Source of the DNA: a virus
Direction: 5' to 3' (one strand)
Virus record (IMG/VR): IMGVR_UViG_3300034190_004734
Location: 1 to 46,672 of that record
Length of the DNA stretch: 46,672 nucleotides
Part shown: one piece after another, positions 22,456 through 30,281 of the stretch
Layout of the letters: each line of letters opens with the position of its first letter
Numbering within the stretch: position 1 is the stretch's first letter
Notes under the pieces: model-generated
The model's input: the letters and a program-made list of their open reading frames with translations, nothing else
Databases searched by the model: none
What the model was told of the DNA's origin: nothing
Program-made: the position numbers and the translations under genes

Positions 22456-23335
22456 ATGTTTAGTAACAGGACACCAAGGCTACATTGGTTCAAATTTAGT
22501 CAAAAAATTAAGGGAGCAGGGCCACGAAGTCTTAGGCATAGACATTAAAAGCGGCCATGACATAAACTCTCTTCAAGGTTTAAAAGAATCCAACGACGGA
22601 ACTTTCCACCCTGCTTGGTGGAATTTTAGACCAGAATATGTTTTTCATTTAGCATGTTTTCCACGCGTCGGCTATAGCATTGAGCACCCCGTTGTCACTA
22701 TGAAAAACAATGTTTTAGCTGGATCTCATGTTTTAAATTTTGCAAGAAAGGTTGGCGCTAAAAGAGTAATATATTCCAGCTCCTCTTCTATTGTTGGTAA
22801 CGGCCATGGCCCGACTAATCCTTATGCTTTGCAAAAAATGACTACAGAAGTTGAATGTCGTCTGTATTCTGAACTATATGGGCTTGATACTGTCTCTCTT
22901 AGATATTTTAACGTCTACTCTGAGGACCAAGAGGCCAACGGGCCATATTCTACAGCGGTGTGTAACTGGATGGATTACTTAAAAAATAACAAAACACCTT
23001 TTATAACAGGCGATGGAGAGCAGAGAAGAGACATGCTACATGTTTCAGATGCAGTTTCTGCGAATATATTTGCGATGGAAAGCAAGAAAGATTTTTGCGG
23101 ACATTTTTTTGATGTTGGCACCGGTAGGAACATTTCTTTAAATGAGTTAAAAAAAATAACTCAAATATATTTTCCAAATGCGAAATTTAACTATATAGAA
23201 CCAAGACCAAATGAAGTAAAAAACACATTAGCCGATACTGAAAAGTTAAAACAACTTGGTTGGTGTGCTACAATAGACATACAAGAGGGCGTATCTTCTT
23301 GTTTTAAGCAAGCAAAAGAGGTAAAAAATGCTTAA
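22448..23335 (+). CDS. NAD-dependent sugar epimerase/dehydratase (GalE/WbpP-like SDR)
   Basis: Start chosen at ATG 22448 because the family start RCLVTGHQGYIGSNLVKKL follows directly; a longer in-frame extension to 22373 would be antisense-like filler over the GME end. Motifs are GxxGxIG, HLACFPRVGYSIEHP, the catalytic SSSSSIVGN and the NPYALQKMTTE YxxxK, LRYFNVYSEDQ, and RDMLHVSDAVSANIF. At 295 aa it is shorter than GalE (~330), mainly through a trimmed loop before the YxxxK Tyr. It likely epimerises or reduces a nucleotide sugar. It might replace the missing GDP-fucose synthase, but there is no direct evidence. It ends the glycan cassette and overlaps the next small gene by 8 bases. Confidence 0.88.
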   Translation: MARCLVTGHQGYIGSNLVKKLREQGHEVLGIDIKSGHDINSLQGLKESNDGTFHPAWWNFRPEYVFHLACFPRVGYSIEHPVVTMKNNVLAGSHVLNFARKVGAKRVIYSSSSSIVGNGHGPTNPYALQKMTTEVECRLYSELYGLDTVSLRYFNVYSEDQEANGPYSTAVCNWMDYLKNNKTPFITGDGEQRRDMLHVSDAVSANIFAMESKKDFCGHFFDVGTGRNISLNELKKITQIYFPNAKFNYIEPRPNEVKNTLADTEKLKQLGWCATIDIQEGVSSCFKQAKEVKNA

Positions 23336-23528
23336 GTTATCGGACGAAGCTTTGGGTGCAATCATGATGGCTCTACAAAAGTCCTTAATGGAGCAAAGCG
23401 ACATAGTTCCTGTCTTAAAAGGCTTTAATTTTAAACTTAACGAAGAAAAGGAACTTTTTGTTATGAATCCACCAATTTTAAAAATGAAAGAAGAGGATGA
23501 AGAGCATCCTATAGGCTCACTAGATTGA
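23328..23528 (+). CDS. Small hypothetical protein, 66 aa
   Basis: Function not recognised. It is an amphipathic small protein with an N-terminal helix, LSDEALGAIMMALQKSLMEQ, then a beta-like segment IVPVLKGFNFKLNEEKELFVM and an acidic tail. It resembles small proteins that sit near the late sigma or baseplate genes of marine T4-like phages, but I cannot name a family. Starts inside the end of the epimerase gene and ends at a TGATG junction, so it is translationally coupled. Confidence 0.75.
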   Translation: MLKLSDEALGAIMMALQKSLMEQSDIVPVLKGFNFKLNEEKELFVMNPPILKMKEEDEEHPIGSLD

Positions 23529-23791
23529 TGCCTAAATATCTTTATAAGTGCACTTCTTGCGATGTCGTGCTTGGAATGTATCATGCCATGGCAGACACTG
23601 TCAATGATTGCACGCAGTGTGGCGCTGAAAATAGTTTAGTCAAAAAACCATCTTCTTTTAGCTTGAATAGAAACCAAGAAGAAGATAAAAAAGTTGGTTC
23701 TGTCGTGCGTGAGTCGATAGAAGACTTTAAAGAAGACCTAGACAGTCAAAAGAAAGATCTACAAGGGCAAATGTACACAGAAAATGAATAA
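23528..23791 (+). CDS. Zinc-ribbon protein, FmdB-like, 87 aa
   Basis: The start is ATG 23528, at TGATG with the previous stop; a TTG one codon earlier is less likely. The N-terminal PKYLYKCTSCDVVLGMYH and later DCTQCGAENSL give CxxC-x(n)-CxxC, a zinc ribbon like the FmdB/regulatory zinc-ribbon family. The C-terminal half is acidic and helical (EEDKKVGSVVRESIEDFKEDL). Such small ribbons are frequent in phages and may help transcription or assembly, but no role is established. Overlaps the membrane protein gene by 8 bases. Confidence 0.8.
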   Translation: MPKYLYKCTSCDVVLGMYHAMADTVNDCTQCGAENSLVKKPSSFSLNRNQEEDKKVGSVVRESIEDFKEDLDSQKKDLQGQMYTENE

Positions 23792-24146
23792 AATAGTAGT
23801 TCTTACATCACTAGTCCTTAATGGCATATTATTAATGGTTTTATTCGGTATTTTACCTTTTTTGTTTTATGTTAGTGTTTTGCTAAATTTAGGCATGTTG
23901 TGGTTTGTCTTTACGATGGTGTCGAAAAATGCGCAACTTGAAGAAGATATTATAAATATCGTAGAAAAAATAGAAGATTTTTCTAGTCATATTGACGAAA
24001 TACATGGTCTAGAAATGTACTATGGTGACGAAGATCTGCAGGGCATGATTGATCACTCAAGACGCCTAATTAATGATTTCATAGATTTTCAGGCCGAGTA
24101 CTTTGACGTAGAAATAGAAGAGCCGGATGAGGAAGAAGAGAACTAG
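23784..24146 (+). CDS. Small membrane protein with cytoplasmic-type acidic tail, 120 aa
   Basis: Residues ~4-46 are hydrophobic and fit two closely spaced membrane helices (VVLTSLVLNGILLMVLFGI and the following LPFLFYVSVLLNLGMLWFV). A charged, probably coiled region follows: LEEDIINIVEKIEDF, then a conserved-looking MYYGDEDLQGMIDHSRRL and a tail rich in Glu. Similar proteins are found next to gp55 in marine T4-like phages, with unknown function. Its last 20 bases overlap the sigma gene. No holin test can be made from sequence alone, though the size would allow one. Confidence 0.78.
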   Translation: MNKIVVLTSLVLNGILLMVLFGILPFLFYVSVLLNLGMLWFVFTMVSKNAQLEEDIINIVEKIEDFSSHIDEIHGLEMYYGDEDLQGMIDHSRRLINDFIDFQAEYFDVEIEEPDEEEEN

Positions 24147-24816
24147 AAAAAAGAATACGTATTTTACTAAAGTTCATGAGGAGGCAATAATACAATATGC
24201 GTCGACAAATGACAAGCAAGTAAGAACAACGCTGTATATAGAGTTAATTGAACCGGCTTTCAATGAGCTAGTTGATAAAATAGTATACACTTATAAGTTT
24301 AACACGCTTCCAAACATTGATTATTTGAAGGATGACTGCAAACTATGGCTAATAACCATACTTGACAAGTACGACCCAGAGAGAAAATCAAAGGCCTTTT
24401 CTTATTTTAGTGTCATCACAAAAAATTGGTTTATTCACAAAGTAAAACAAAACGCTAAAAGACTAAAGAGAGATGTACAATATGAAGACATAAATAGCGC
24501 CGAAATAAATGATATCTTGGTGACCCACCACACTTATGAAAGCGACAGAGAAAACCATGAGTTTTGGCAACATCTTTTTGCTGAGATTGACAGTTGGGAA
24601 AATTTAAAACTAAAAGACAACGAAAAGAAAGTACTAGAAGCCATTCGCATCCTTTTTAATAGCATCGATGAAGTTGAAATTTTTAATAAAAAAGCTATTT
24701 ACTTGTACATGAGAGAGATCACTGGCTTGAATACGAAACAAATAGTTAATAATTTGAATCGTATGAGGGAAAGATATAGGAATTTTAAAAAGCAATGGGA
24801 AAAGGGAAGCGTTTAA
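24127..24816 (+). CDS. Late transcription sigma factor (T4 gp55-like)
   Basis: A compact sigma factor of 229 aa. After a basic N-terminus (RKKRTRKKNTYFTKVHEEAI), residues 44-60 read AFNELVDKIVYTYKFNT. Residues 83-105, from DPERKSKAFSYF through SVITKNWFIHK, correspond to the sigma region 2 core-binding and melting segment. A C-terminal helical part, GLNTKQIVNNLNRMRERYRNF, could contact DNA or the sliding clamp. T4 gp55 directs host RNA polymerase to late (TATAAATA-type) promoters together with gp33 and gp45. Its place just before the virion genes fits. It overlaps the genes on both sides. Confidence 0.85.
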   Translation: MRKKRTRKKNTYFTKVHEEAIIQYASTNDKQVRTTLYIELIEPAFNELVDKIVYTYKFNTLPNIDYLKDDCKLWLITILDKYDPERKSKAFSYFSVITKNWFIHKVKQNAKRLKRDVQYEDINSAEINDILVTHHTYESDRENHEFWQHLFAEIDSWENLKLKDNEKKVLEAIRILFNSIDEVEIFNKKAIYLYMREITGLNTKQIVNNLNRMRERYRNFKKQWEKGSV

Positions 24817-25103
24817 ATTCAGACCAGTTTGTAGAAGAGGCTATTGATAATGTCAGAAGTGACAGAGCGATGGCCTCTACACTTCTGGTAGAGTTGATGA
24901 AGATACTAAAACAAGATGAAACAAAGCACCAGTATTCTGGCCCTGTCGCTGCAAAATATTTAGAAACCCTCCAGCGCTCAAACGAGCAGTTGGTAAAGCT
25001 AGCTAATCTCCTTAGCAAAAAAGAAACTGTTTCTTCCGGGCTGACTTCACTAGAAAAATCAGACATATATGACATGATTAAGGAAGACAGTGAAGAACAG
25101 TAG
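24795..25103 (+). CDS. Small helical protein following gp55-like sigma, 102 aa
   Basis: Starts at ATG 24795 within the end of the sigma gene. The sequence is helical throughout (SDQFVEEAIDNVRSDRAMA, then VAAKYLETLQRSNEQLVKLA) and ends acidic. The overlap of 22 bases with gp55 and the size recall the late co-activator gp33 of T4, but no gp33 motif is clear. Treat as a hypothetical protein with a possible role beside gp55. The next gene follows 8 bases later with a GGGGA ribosome site. Confidence 0.72.
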   Translation: MGKGKRLNSDQFVEEAIDNVRSDRAMASTLLVELMKILKQDETKHQYSGPVAAKYLETLQRSNEQLVKLANLLSKKETVSSGLTSLEKSDIYDMIKEDSEEQ

Positions 25104-25111
25104 GGGAAAAC

Positions 25112-28100
25112 ATGGCGGAAGAAATAAAATCTAGCTGGGCTTACCACCAGAATCTACCACTAGGTGTTCTTAACAAGCTTAACAACGACATAACAAAGAA
25201 AAGAATTGACGAAGGTCAAAGCTTCTCTTCTTTGCTATCTGACGTATTTAGCTCCGTATACAACTACGACGTAAAGAGAGGCACTGGTCCTTATGCCGCT
25301 GTAGTGTTGGATGTTATAACTGGACCACAAAAAAACAATAGCGCTGCTAGTGGAGACGGACCTAATACAAAATCGTCAGATGCAGCTAGTAGGGATGTAC
25401 GAGAGGAGATCAGAAGGAAAGGCAACAAGCCTCCAGCTGTCCGTGTAATTGCAAAGATACCTGAATTTGACGCTGACATTCCATGGCCAAAAGACGATAA
25501 AGACCAAAAAAGAATTCAGCTGCATGGCGAGTTTGTGCAAATTGAAGAAAACTTACAAGGCGTCAAAGCAATTCAGCCAGGCTCAATTGTGTGGGTTCAG
25601 TATGCTAACGATGATGAGCAAGCTAGCTATAGCGGCGCCCCAACTGGCTACATCATTGGAATACACACAACTGAAGCTTTCAACGCGATTGTTAAAGTAA
25701 CGAAATCGCTAGAGTCTTTTAACCCTGCATGTCAAGCTGCACGCAACTTGTCTAGACCAGCCGGCGGCCTTTATGTCGGCAACACAGAGGAAGATCCTGC
25801 ACCAAATTTGACTGATATGAAGATAAAAAGTCATATCAAAACAGGAATATTTGGCGACGGACACGCAAGAACAAAGGTACACTTTAACCAATCTTTATTC
25901 GAATCTGATGTTTCCCACAAGCACAACATACGCGGACCTGCTCCTGGTAAAGATAATGCATTTATATGGATTGGGCACCTAAAAAACAATGGATATATGG
26001 ACATTTTAGATCGCCCAAACGACAAAGGAAGGGAGACCATCATATACGCGCCGGCAACGCTAGATTTAAACGTTCCTGTGGAAATAAAGTACTACTTTCA
26101 TGATGTTGGTGGTTTTGGTTATGCACATTTAAATGGCCCCAATACTACAATTGATGCGGCTATTGAAAATTCAGAATTACCAGGAAACGATTTTAAAGAA
26201 AAGATAGCACCAGCTATCAAGGATTTAAATGTCGACGGTAGAAATTATATTCTTGTAATTCCAGAAATGGCCTATTCTCTAGGCTATGGTACCGCGACTG
26301 GCCACACTAAAAGAGTGCAAAAGATAGTTGATGGAGAGCCAGTAGACCCCGGTGTTTTTCCCGGCAATGAAACCTCCAACATAAGAAGCAACGTTGATCC
26401 TACTTCTCGTGCTATAGTAAAGGAATATTTATCAAATGTTGACCTGGGCGGAGGAAAAAATTTAGCTCAAAATACTCCGCTAGCGCTTCGTCAATTAGTT
26501 ACGTTCGACGGATCATACACAGGTGGTAACTTTGAATTATTTCACAATGAGGTCCTCGATGTTCTAGAAGCATATATATATGCAGACGTTACGGACCGTC
26601 TAGAATTTGTTTCTTTCCTGGGCGATGGTCTTGGAGCAGTAGCCTTGGCTAGCTCACTTCAAGTCTCAGACGGAATACAAAAGGCAGTGTTTAATCCAAA
26701 TACAAATGTCAGGATAGACTTTATAACCAGCCCAGAAGCTGATTTAGTTTCAGCTTTTTACGGTGGCTATTTTGGCACGTCTGCGCCTTCAACTGTAGTA
26801 TACAATAATCTGCTATTACAAAGAGATTCGGTTGGCTATACAGAGTTTAACTATATAACTCCATCAAGCAACAATACAGAAAATTCTTTTTTTGATAATT
26901 TGGGAAAAATTGAAGATTACAAAAGAAATGTTAAAACCCCTGGAAAAGGTGCTAGCGCTAATAAATTTTCTTTTGTAATTAGCGAATCAGACTCGGATAG
27001 AAGATTTGTTAGTATGCATGTTGTGGATCGTCCCTCCGTTTCAGGCACTAAAAACAAAGTTGGCTACGCTTTCTCAATGATAAACAAAGATCTTCCAAGT
27101 TTTCCAGGATACCCAAAGAAAAACGACAAAAATTCGCAACTTAAAGCGGGGCTAAACAAGGTACCGGATCATGCTTATGCACTGGCGACGAAATCCTCAC
27201 CTAGCGATTTAGAAAGACTAACAAAGCAGCAAACAGAGCTTACGGAAACTGTTAGTTTTTTTCAAGGTGCTTTAGATAAAATACTAGCTGCATCATCTTC
27301 CGGCCTCGGTTTAGGGGGAGGATACCTCGAACTTTGTAAAGACGAGAAATACCAAATATTTTGCAACAAGTACGGCAACGTCGACCAAAATAAAAACTCC
27401 CTGTTTGACAGTGAATATAGAAAGCATCTTAATAACTTAAAAAAACTAGCTGAAATTAATATTCTCTTGCCAAAAGGATCATTCATAGAACTCATAAAAT
27501 CATCAAAGCAGGCATTAGAAGCGGAGAAAAAAGATCTCCAAGATTTACTAACAGCAGCAAAAGAAAATCTAGCTCCACCTGAAGAAGGCGAGGAGTCAAT
27601 AAGAGATGTTTGGGAAGCGCTAAATACTGGAATAGCACAGTACAACGATCGTCTCAAAAAAGCGGATATCGGCGCCGGCGTGCCAGATCTTGGATTATTG
27701 GCTGACTTTATTGTTGCTCCTGAAGCTTATACAAAATTAATTAAGAAGGTGGATTCTTTAATTGGTGTCTTTGACCCGCAAGCAGTTGCTCGACCAGCCG
27801 ATTGTGTGCCTGCTCCACAAACAGTTTCCGAAGCGCAAGCCGGTTCAGCAAATAATGCCAACGACGCGTCCTCGGGCTGTCCACCTGTTGGCCCTGAAAC
27901 TCCCACTACTTTTGCTGGACTAGCTTTCTTGTTGGGGTATGGTGATGATATTGGGACACCACCTGTAAAAGACGATTTTGAATATGTGTCCGGGGTATCA
28001 AAAGGAAAGATAAATAAAGTTCGACTACCAGAAACTTTTAAATTAGATAAATTTAATTACAGTGCACGAGGGCCAAATGGCACTATTGTTAAGAAAGAGG

Positions 28101-28912
28101 GGCCACATATTTGGGGCTGTATGACAAGAATGTTGTCTGATAAGTGGAATGAAGCCTGCGAGCAGACAAAATATTATCCATTTGCAATAACCAACGGCGT
28201 TAAAGGCCATGAGGAACCAAAGACAGCCGGCATCGCGGCGTACGAAAACGGCCTTTCCTTGCATGCACTAGGACTGGCGATCGATATAGATCCACAAATT
28301 ACGGGGTTCAGCTTTGATCCTAGAAAAGCAGTGCATAGTGTTTTCACTGGGGCTTGGAATGTTTTTGGCAACGCCTTGACTGAAGCTAAAATGACGCAAC
28401 GCGGTGTCCTTGAGGGGCTGTACAAACTGGGAGTATACCAGAAAAAAGCAGACAAACTGTACTTAAACTCTCATGAAGGCTTACAGCTCGGAGCGCGCCC
28501 TCGCTCGATAGAAAATTTTGCATCAGCTCCTGATAGCTATCTAGGAAAGACTGATACTTTTCAACCCAGAGACAGGAGGTATTTTAATATTATGACCGAC
28601 GCTCGCGGAGGCCCTATCGTTCCGATGGGAGCAAATCCTGTTAAGTGGGTTGTTTTATTTTGTGAAAAGACTGGTATGAAATGGGGCAATGGCACATTCT
28701 TGAAAAAACGATGGCGAGGCGGCAAAACATGGAATGACACCGAAAAGAAAGAAATTAGCAATTTACTGGGTGTTGAGAATGTTGTTGATCGAATACAGAA
28801 CATCTCTTGGCAAAGTGATTTAGATTCTCACGCTCATTTTCAGTACTTTGCAGGCGATGGTATTATAGCGTGGGAAGAAATAGACAAATATATTGAGGAA
28901 GAGGACCTATAA
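25112..28912 (+). CDS. Baseplate hub protein with OB-fold and C-terminal M15 peptidoglycan peptidase
   Basis: 1266 aa, several modules. (i) Residues ~105-195 look like a gp5/VgrG OB-fold: VRVIAKIPEFDADIPWP ... IQPGSIVWVQYANDD and GYIIGI. (ii) Residues ~310-560 resemble an alpha/beta-hydrolase or esterase: VPVEIKYYFHDVGG, YILVIPEMAYSLG, GGNFELFHNEVLDVLE and FLGDGLGAVALASS near 502, where the GxSxG Ser is replaced by Gly, so it may be inactive. (iii) A helical, coiled linker spans ~695-850. (iv) The last ~250 residues form an M15/VanY-like peptidase: SLHALGLAID (zinc ligands His1051 and Asp1058) and DSHAHFQYF (His1240 or His1242). T4 gp5 uses a lysozyme instead. It probably opens the cell wall during injection. 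Confidence 0.85.
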   Translation: MAEEIKSSWAYHQNLPLGVLNKLNNDITKKRIDEGQSFSSLLSDVFSSVYNYDVKRGTGPYAAVVLDVITGPQKNNSAASGDGPNTKSSDAASRDVREEIRRKGNKPPAVRVIAKIPEFDADIPWPKDDKDQKRIQLHGEFVQIEENLQGVKAIQPGSIVWVQYANDDEQASYSGAPTGYIIGIHTTEAFNAIVKVTKSLESFNPACQAARNLSRPAGGLYVGNTEEDPAPNLTDMKIKSHIKTGIFGDGHARTKVHFNQSLFESDVSHKHNIRGPAPGKDNAFIWIGHLKNNGYMDILDRPNDKGRETIIYAPATLDLNVPVEIKYYFHDVGGFGYAHLNGPNTTIDAAIENSELPGNDFKEKIAPAIKDLNVDGRNYILVIPEMAYSLGYGTATGHTKRVQKIVDGEPVDPGVFPGNETSNIRSNVDPTSRAIVKEYLSNVDLGGGKNLAQNTPLALRQLVTFDGSYTGGNFELFHNEVLDVLEAYIYADVTDRLEFVSFLGDGLGAVALASSLQVSDGIQKAVFNPNTNVRIDFITSPEADLVSAFYGGYFGTSAPSTVVYNNLLLQRDSVGYTEFNYITPSSNNTENSFFDNLGKIEDYKRNVKTPGKGASANKFSFVISESDSDRRFVSMHVVDRPSVSGTKNKVGYAFSMINKDLPSFPGYPKKNDKNSQLKAGLNKVPDHAYALATKSSPSDLERLTKQQTELTETVSFFQGALDKILAASSSGLGLGGGYLELCKDEKYQIFCNKYGNVDQNKNSLFDSEYRKHLNNLKKLAEINILLPKGSFIELIKSSKQALEAEKKDLQDLLTAAKENLAPPEEGEESIRDVWEALNTGIAQYNDRLKKADIGAGVPDLGLLADFIVAPEAYTKLIKKVDSLIGVFDPQAVARPADCVPAPQTVSEAQAGSANNANDASSGCPPVGPETPTTFAGLAFLLGYGDDIGTPPVKDDFEYVSGVSKGKINKVRLPETFKLDKFNYSARGPNGTIVKKEGPHIWGCMTRMLSDKWNEACEQTKYYPFAITNGVKGHEEPKTAGIAAYENGLSLHALGLAIDIDPQITGFSFDPRKAVHSVFTGAWNVFGNALTEAKMTQRGVLEGLYKLGVYQKKADKLYLNSHEGLQLGARPRSIENFASAPDSYLGKTDTFQPRDRRYFNIMTDARGGPIVPMGANPVKWVVLFCEKTGMKWGNGTFLKKRWRGGKTWNDTEKKEISNLLGVENVVDRIQNISWQSDLDSHAHFQYFAGDGIIAWEEIDKYIEEEDL

Positions 28913-28914
28913 CT

Positions 28915-30279
28915 ATGGCAACAGATGTATCAGCTAGTACGACAACAGTAGTAACTTCAAAAGGGGAACAAACGTATTATAGTTTTGATGTTGTAGATCC
29001 TGCAACTGGACAAATCAAAGAGTCGTTTAACACTACAGACCCTACGGATGCAAAAGCAAAATTTGATCAAATTAAGCAGGATTATCCTGAAGCGACGATC
29101 AACGGAGGCGAAGGTGATCCGTTTCAGGACGGCACGTTTTCGTCACAAACCGATTATGAAGTCGGCGGTTTTTCAGGCCCTACTTCTGCAGCTGGCTCTG
29201 ATGGACAGTTTAACCAAGATGATATAAGAAACTTGCCGACACCCGGATCTTCCCCGTACCAAGAAGGCGCCCCTCTGCAGGATACATCAAAGATAACTAA
29301 ATTAGCGAGGGATCGGTCTGGTTTATCGAAAAACAGAAAATATCTGGCTAATTTGAGCAGCAAGCAGCTAGCTAGAAAAAAACTTCTTGGAGTGAATGGA
29401 CAAAAGAGAATCCAAGCTCAAGTTCCAAGAGAGAAACTTTCGTGCGAAAAACAGTACGGCCCTGGCCCAGATAATAACGCATTCATTGTTATTGGTAATG
29501 ACAGGGTTGACAAAGCCAACACTGGTTACGGAGGCAAGGGCCATACGCAGTCTGACGCAATTGATATTGTGGCGGGCATGGGTGGTTTTTCACCTCAAGA
29601 AGAAGACTCCAGTGGCCGAAAAAGAAAACAAAATCCAAGCTTCTTCGTTGACGCCGCTCGCATATACGTATCACAAAAAACAGATGTTGACAAAAACTTT
29701 GGAATTGGAGAGTTTGCCAGATACGACAACACAAAGGCCATGTCTTTGATACCACCGGGTGACGAAGAGATCGGACCTTACGGAGCAAAATCTGCTGTTG
29801 CAATAAAAGCGGACAATGTAAGACTTATCGGCCGCGAAAGCATACGAATTGTTACAGGAACAGATGCTAAAAATTCTCAAGGTGGCGATGTCTTAGCAAA
29901 AAGCGGAATTGAACTAATAGCTAATAATGATATAGAATCGTTGCAGCCAATAGTTTTAGGTGATAATTTGCAGTTAGGATTAATTACTATATTGAACAAT
30001 GTCGAGGCTTTAGCTAAAATTATGCATGGATATATCAAATACCAAATGAAGTATAATCAAGCTCTTCAACAACATACACATGTTTCACCATTTTACGGAA
30101 TTACTACTTTAGCTTCAGAGCCAGCGATAATTGCTGGCATAAAATGTGACATTGAAACAGGCGCGAACACAGAGCTTTCAATTCTAAAACACATCACAAA
30201 CTTACAAGGAGTTAAGCACAACTTCTTGACTGATAGTGGTGAGAGCTTTATTAACAGTAGAAACAACAAGGCTAATTAA
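28915..30279 (+). CDS. Baseplate spike-like protein
   Basis: 454 aa, directly after the hub gene (2-base gap). The first ~140 residues are low-complexity and acidic with Gly, Pro, Gln and Ser. Residues ~185-345 are beta-rich short repeats of the kind found in gp5/VgrG-type spikes: FIVIGNDRV, HTQSDAIDIVAGMGG, FFVDAARIYVSQKT, SAVAIKADNVRLIG, ESIRIVTG and SGIELIANNDIES. A His-rich QQHTHVSPFYG near 385 could bind metal. It probably forms a trimeric needle at the end of the tail, working with the hub protein. The role is inferred from position and repeat character. Confidence 0.7.
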   Translation: MATDVSASTTTVVTSKGEQTYYSFDVVDPATGQIKESFNTTDPTDAKAKFDQIKQDYPEATINGGEGDPFQDGTFSSQTDYEVGGFSGPTSAAGSDGQFNQDDIRNLPTPGSSPYQEGAPLQDTSKITKLARDRSGLSKNRKYLANLSSKQLARKKLLGVNGQKRIQAQVPREKLSCEKQYGPGPDNNAFIVIGNDRVDKANTGYGGKGHTQSDAIDIVAGMGGFSPQEEDSSGRKRKQNPSFFVDAARIYVSQKTDVDKNFGIGEFARYDNTKAMSLIPPGDEEIGPYGAKSAVAIKADNVRLIGRESIRIVTGTDAKNSQGGDVLAKSGIELIANNDIESLQPIVLGDNLQLGLITILNNVEALAKIMHGYIKYQMKYNQALQQHTHVSPFYGITTLASEPAIIAGIKCDIETGANTELSILKHITNLQGVKHNFLTDSGESFINSRNNKAN

Positions 30280-30281
30280 TA

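Noticed and set aside
26618-26638. Active esterase serine in the hub protein
   Set aside because: The site expected to be GxSxG reads GDGLG, with no Ser nucleophile, so an active esterase is not claimed.
29154-29880. Overlapping frames in the spike-like gene on both strands
   Set aside because: They have low-complexity translations, no start signals and lie over a continuous + strand gene with beta repeats.
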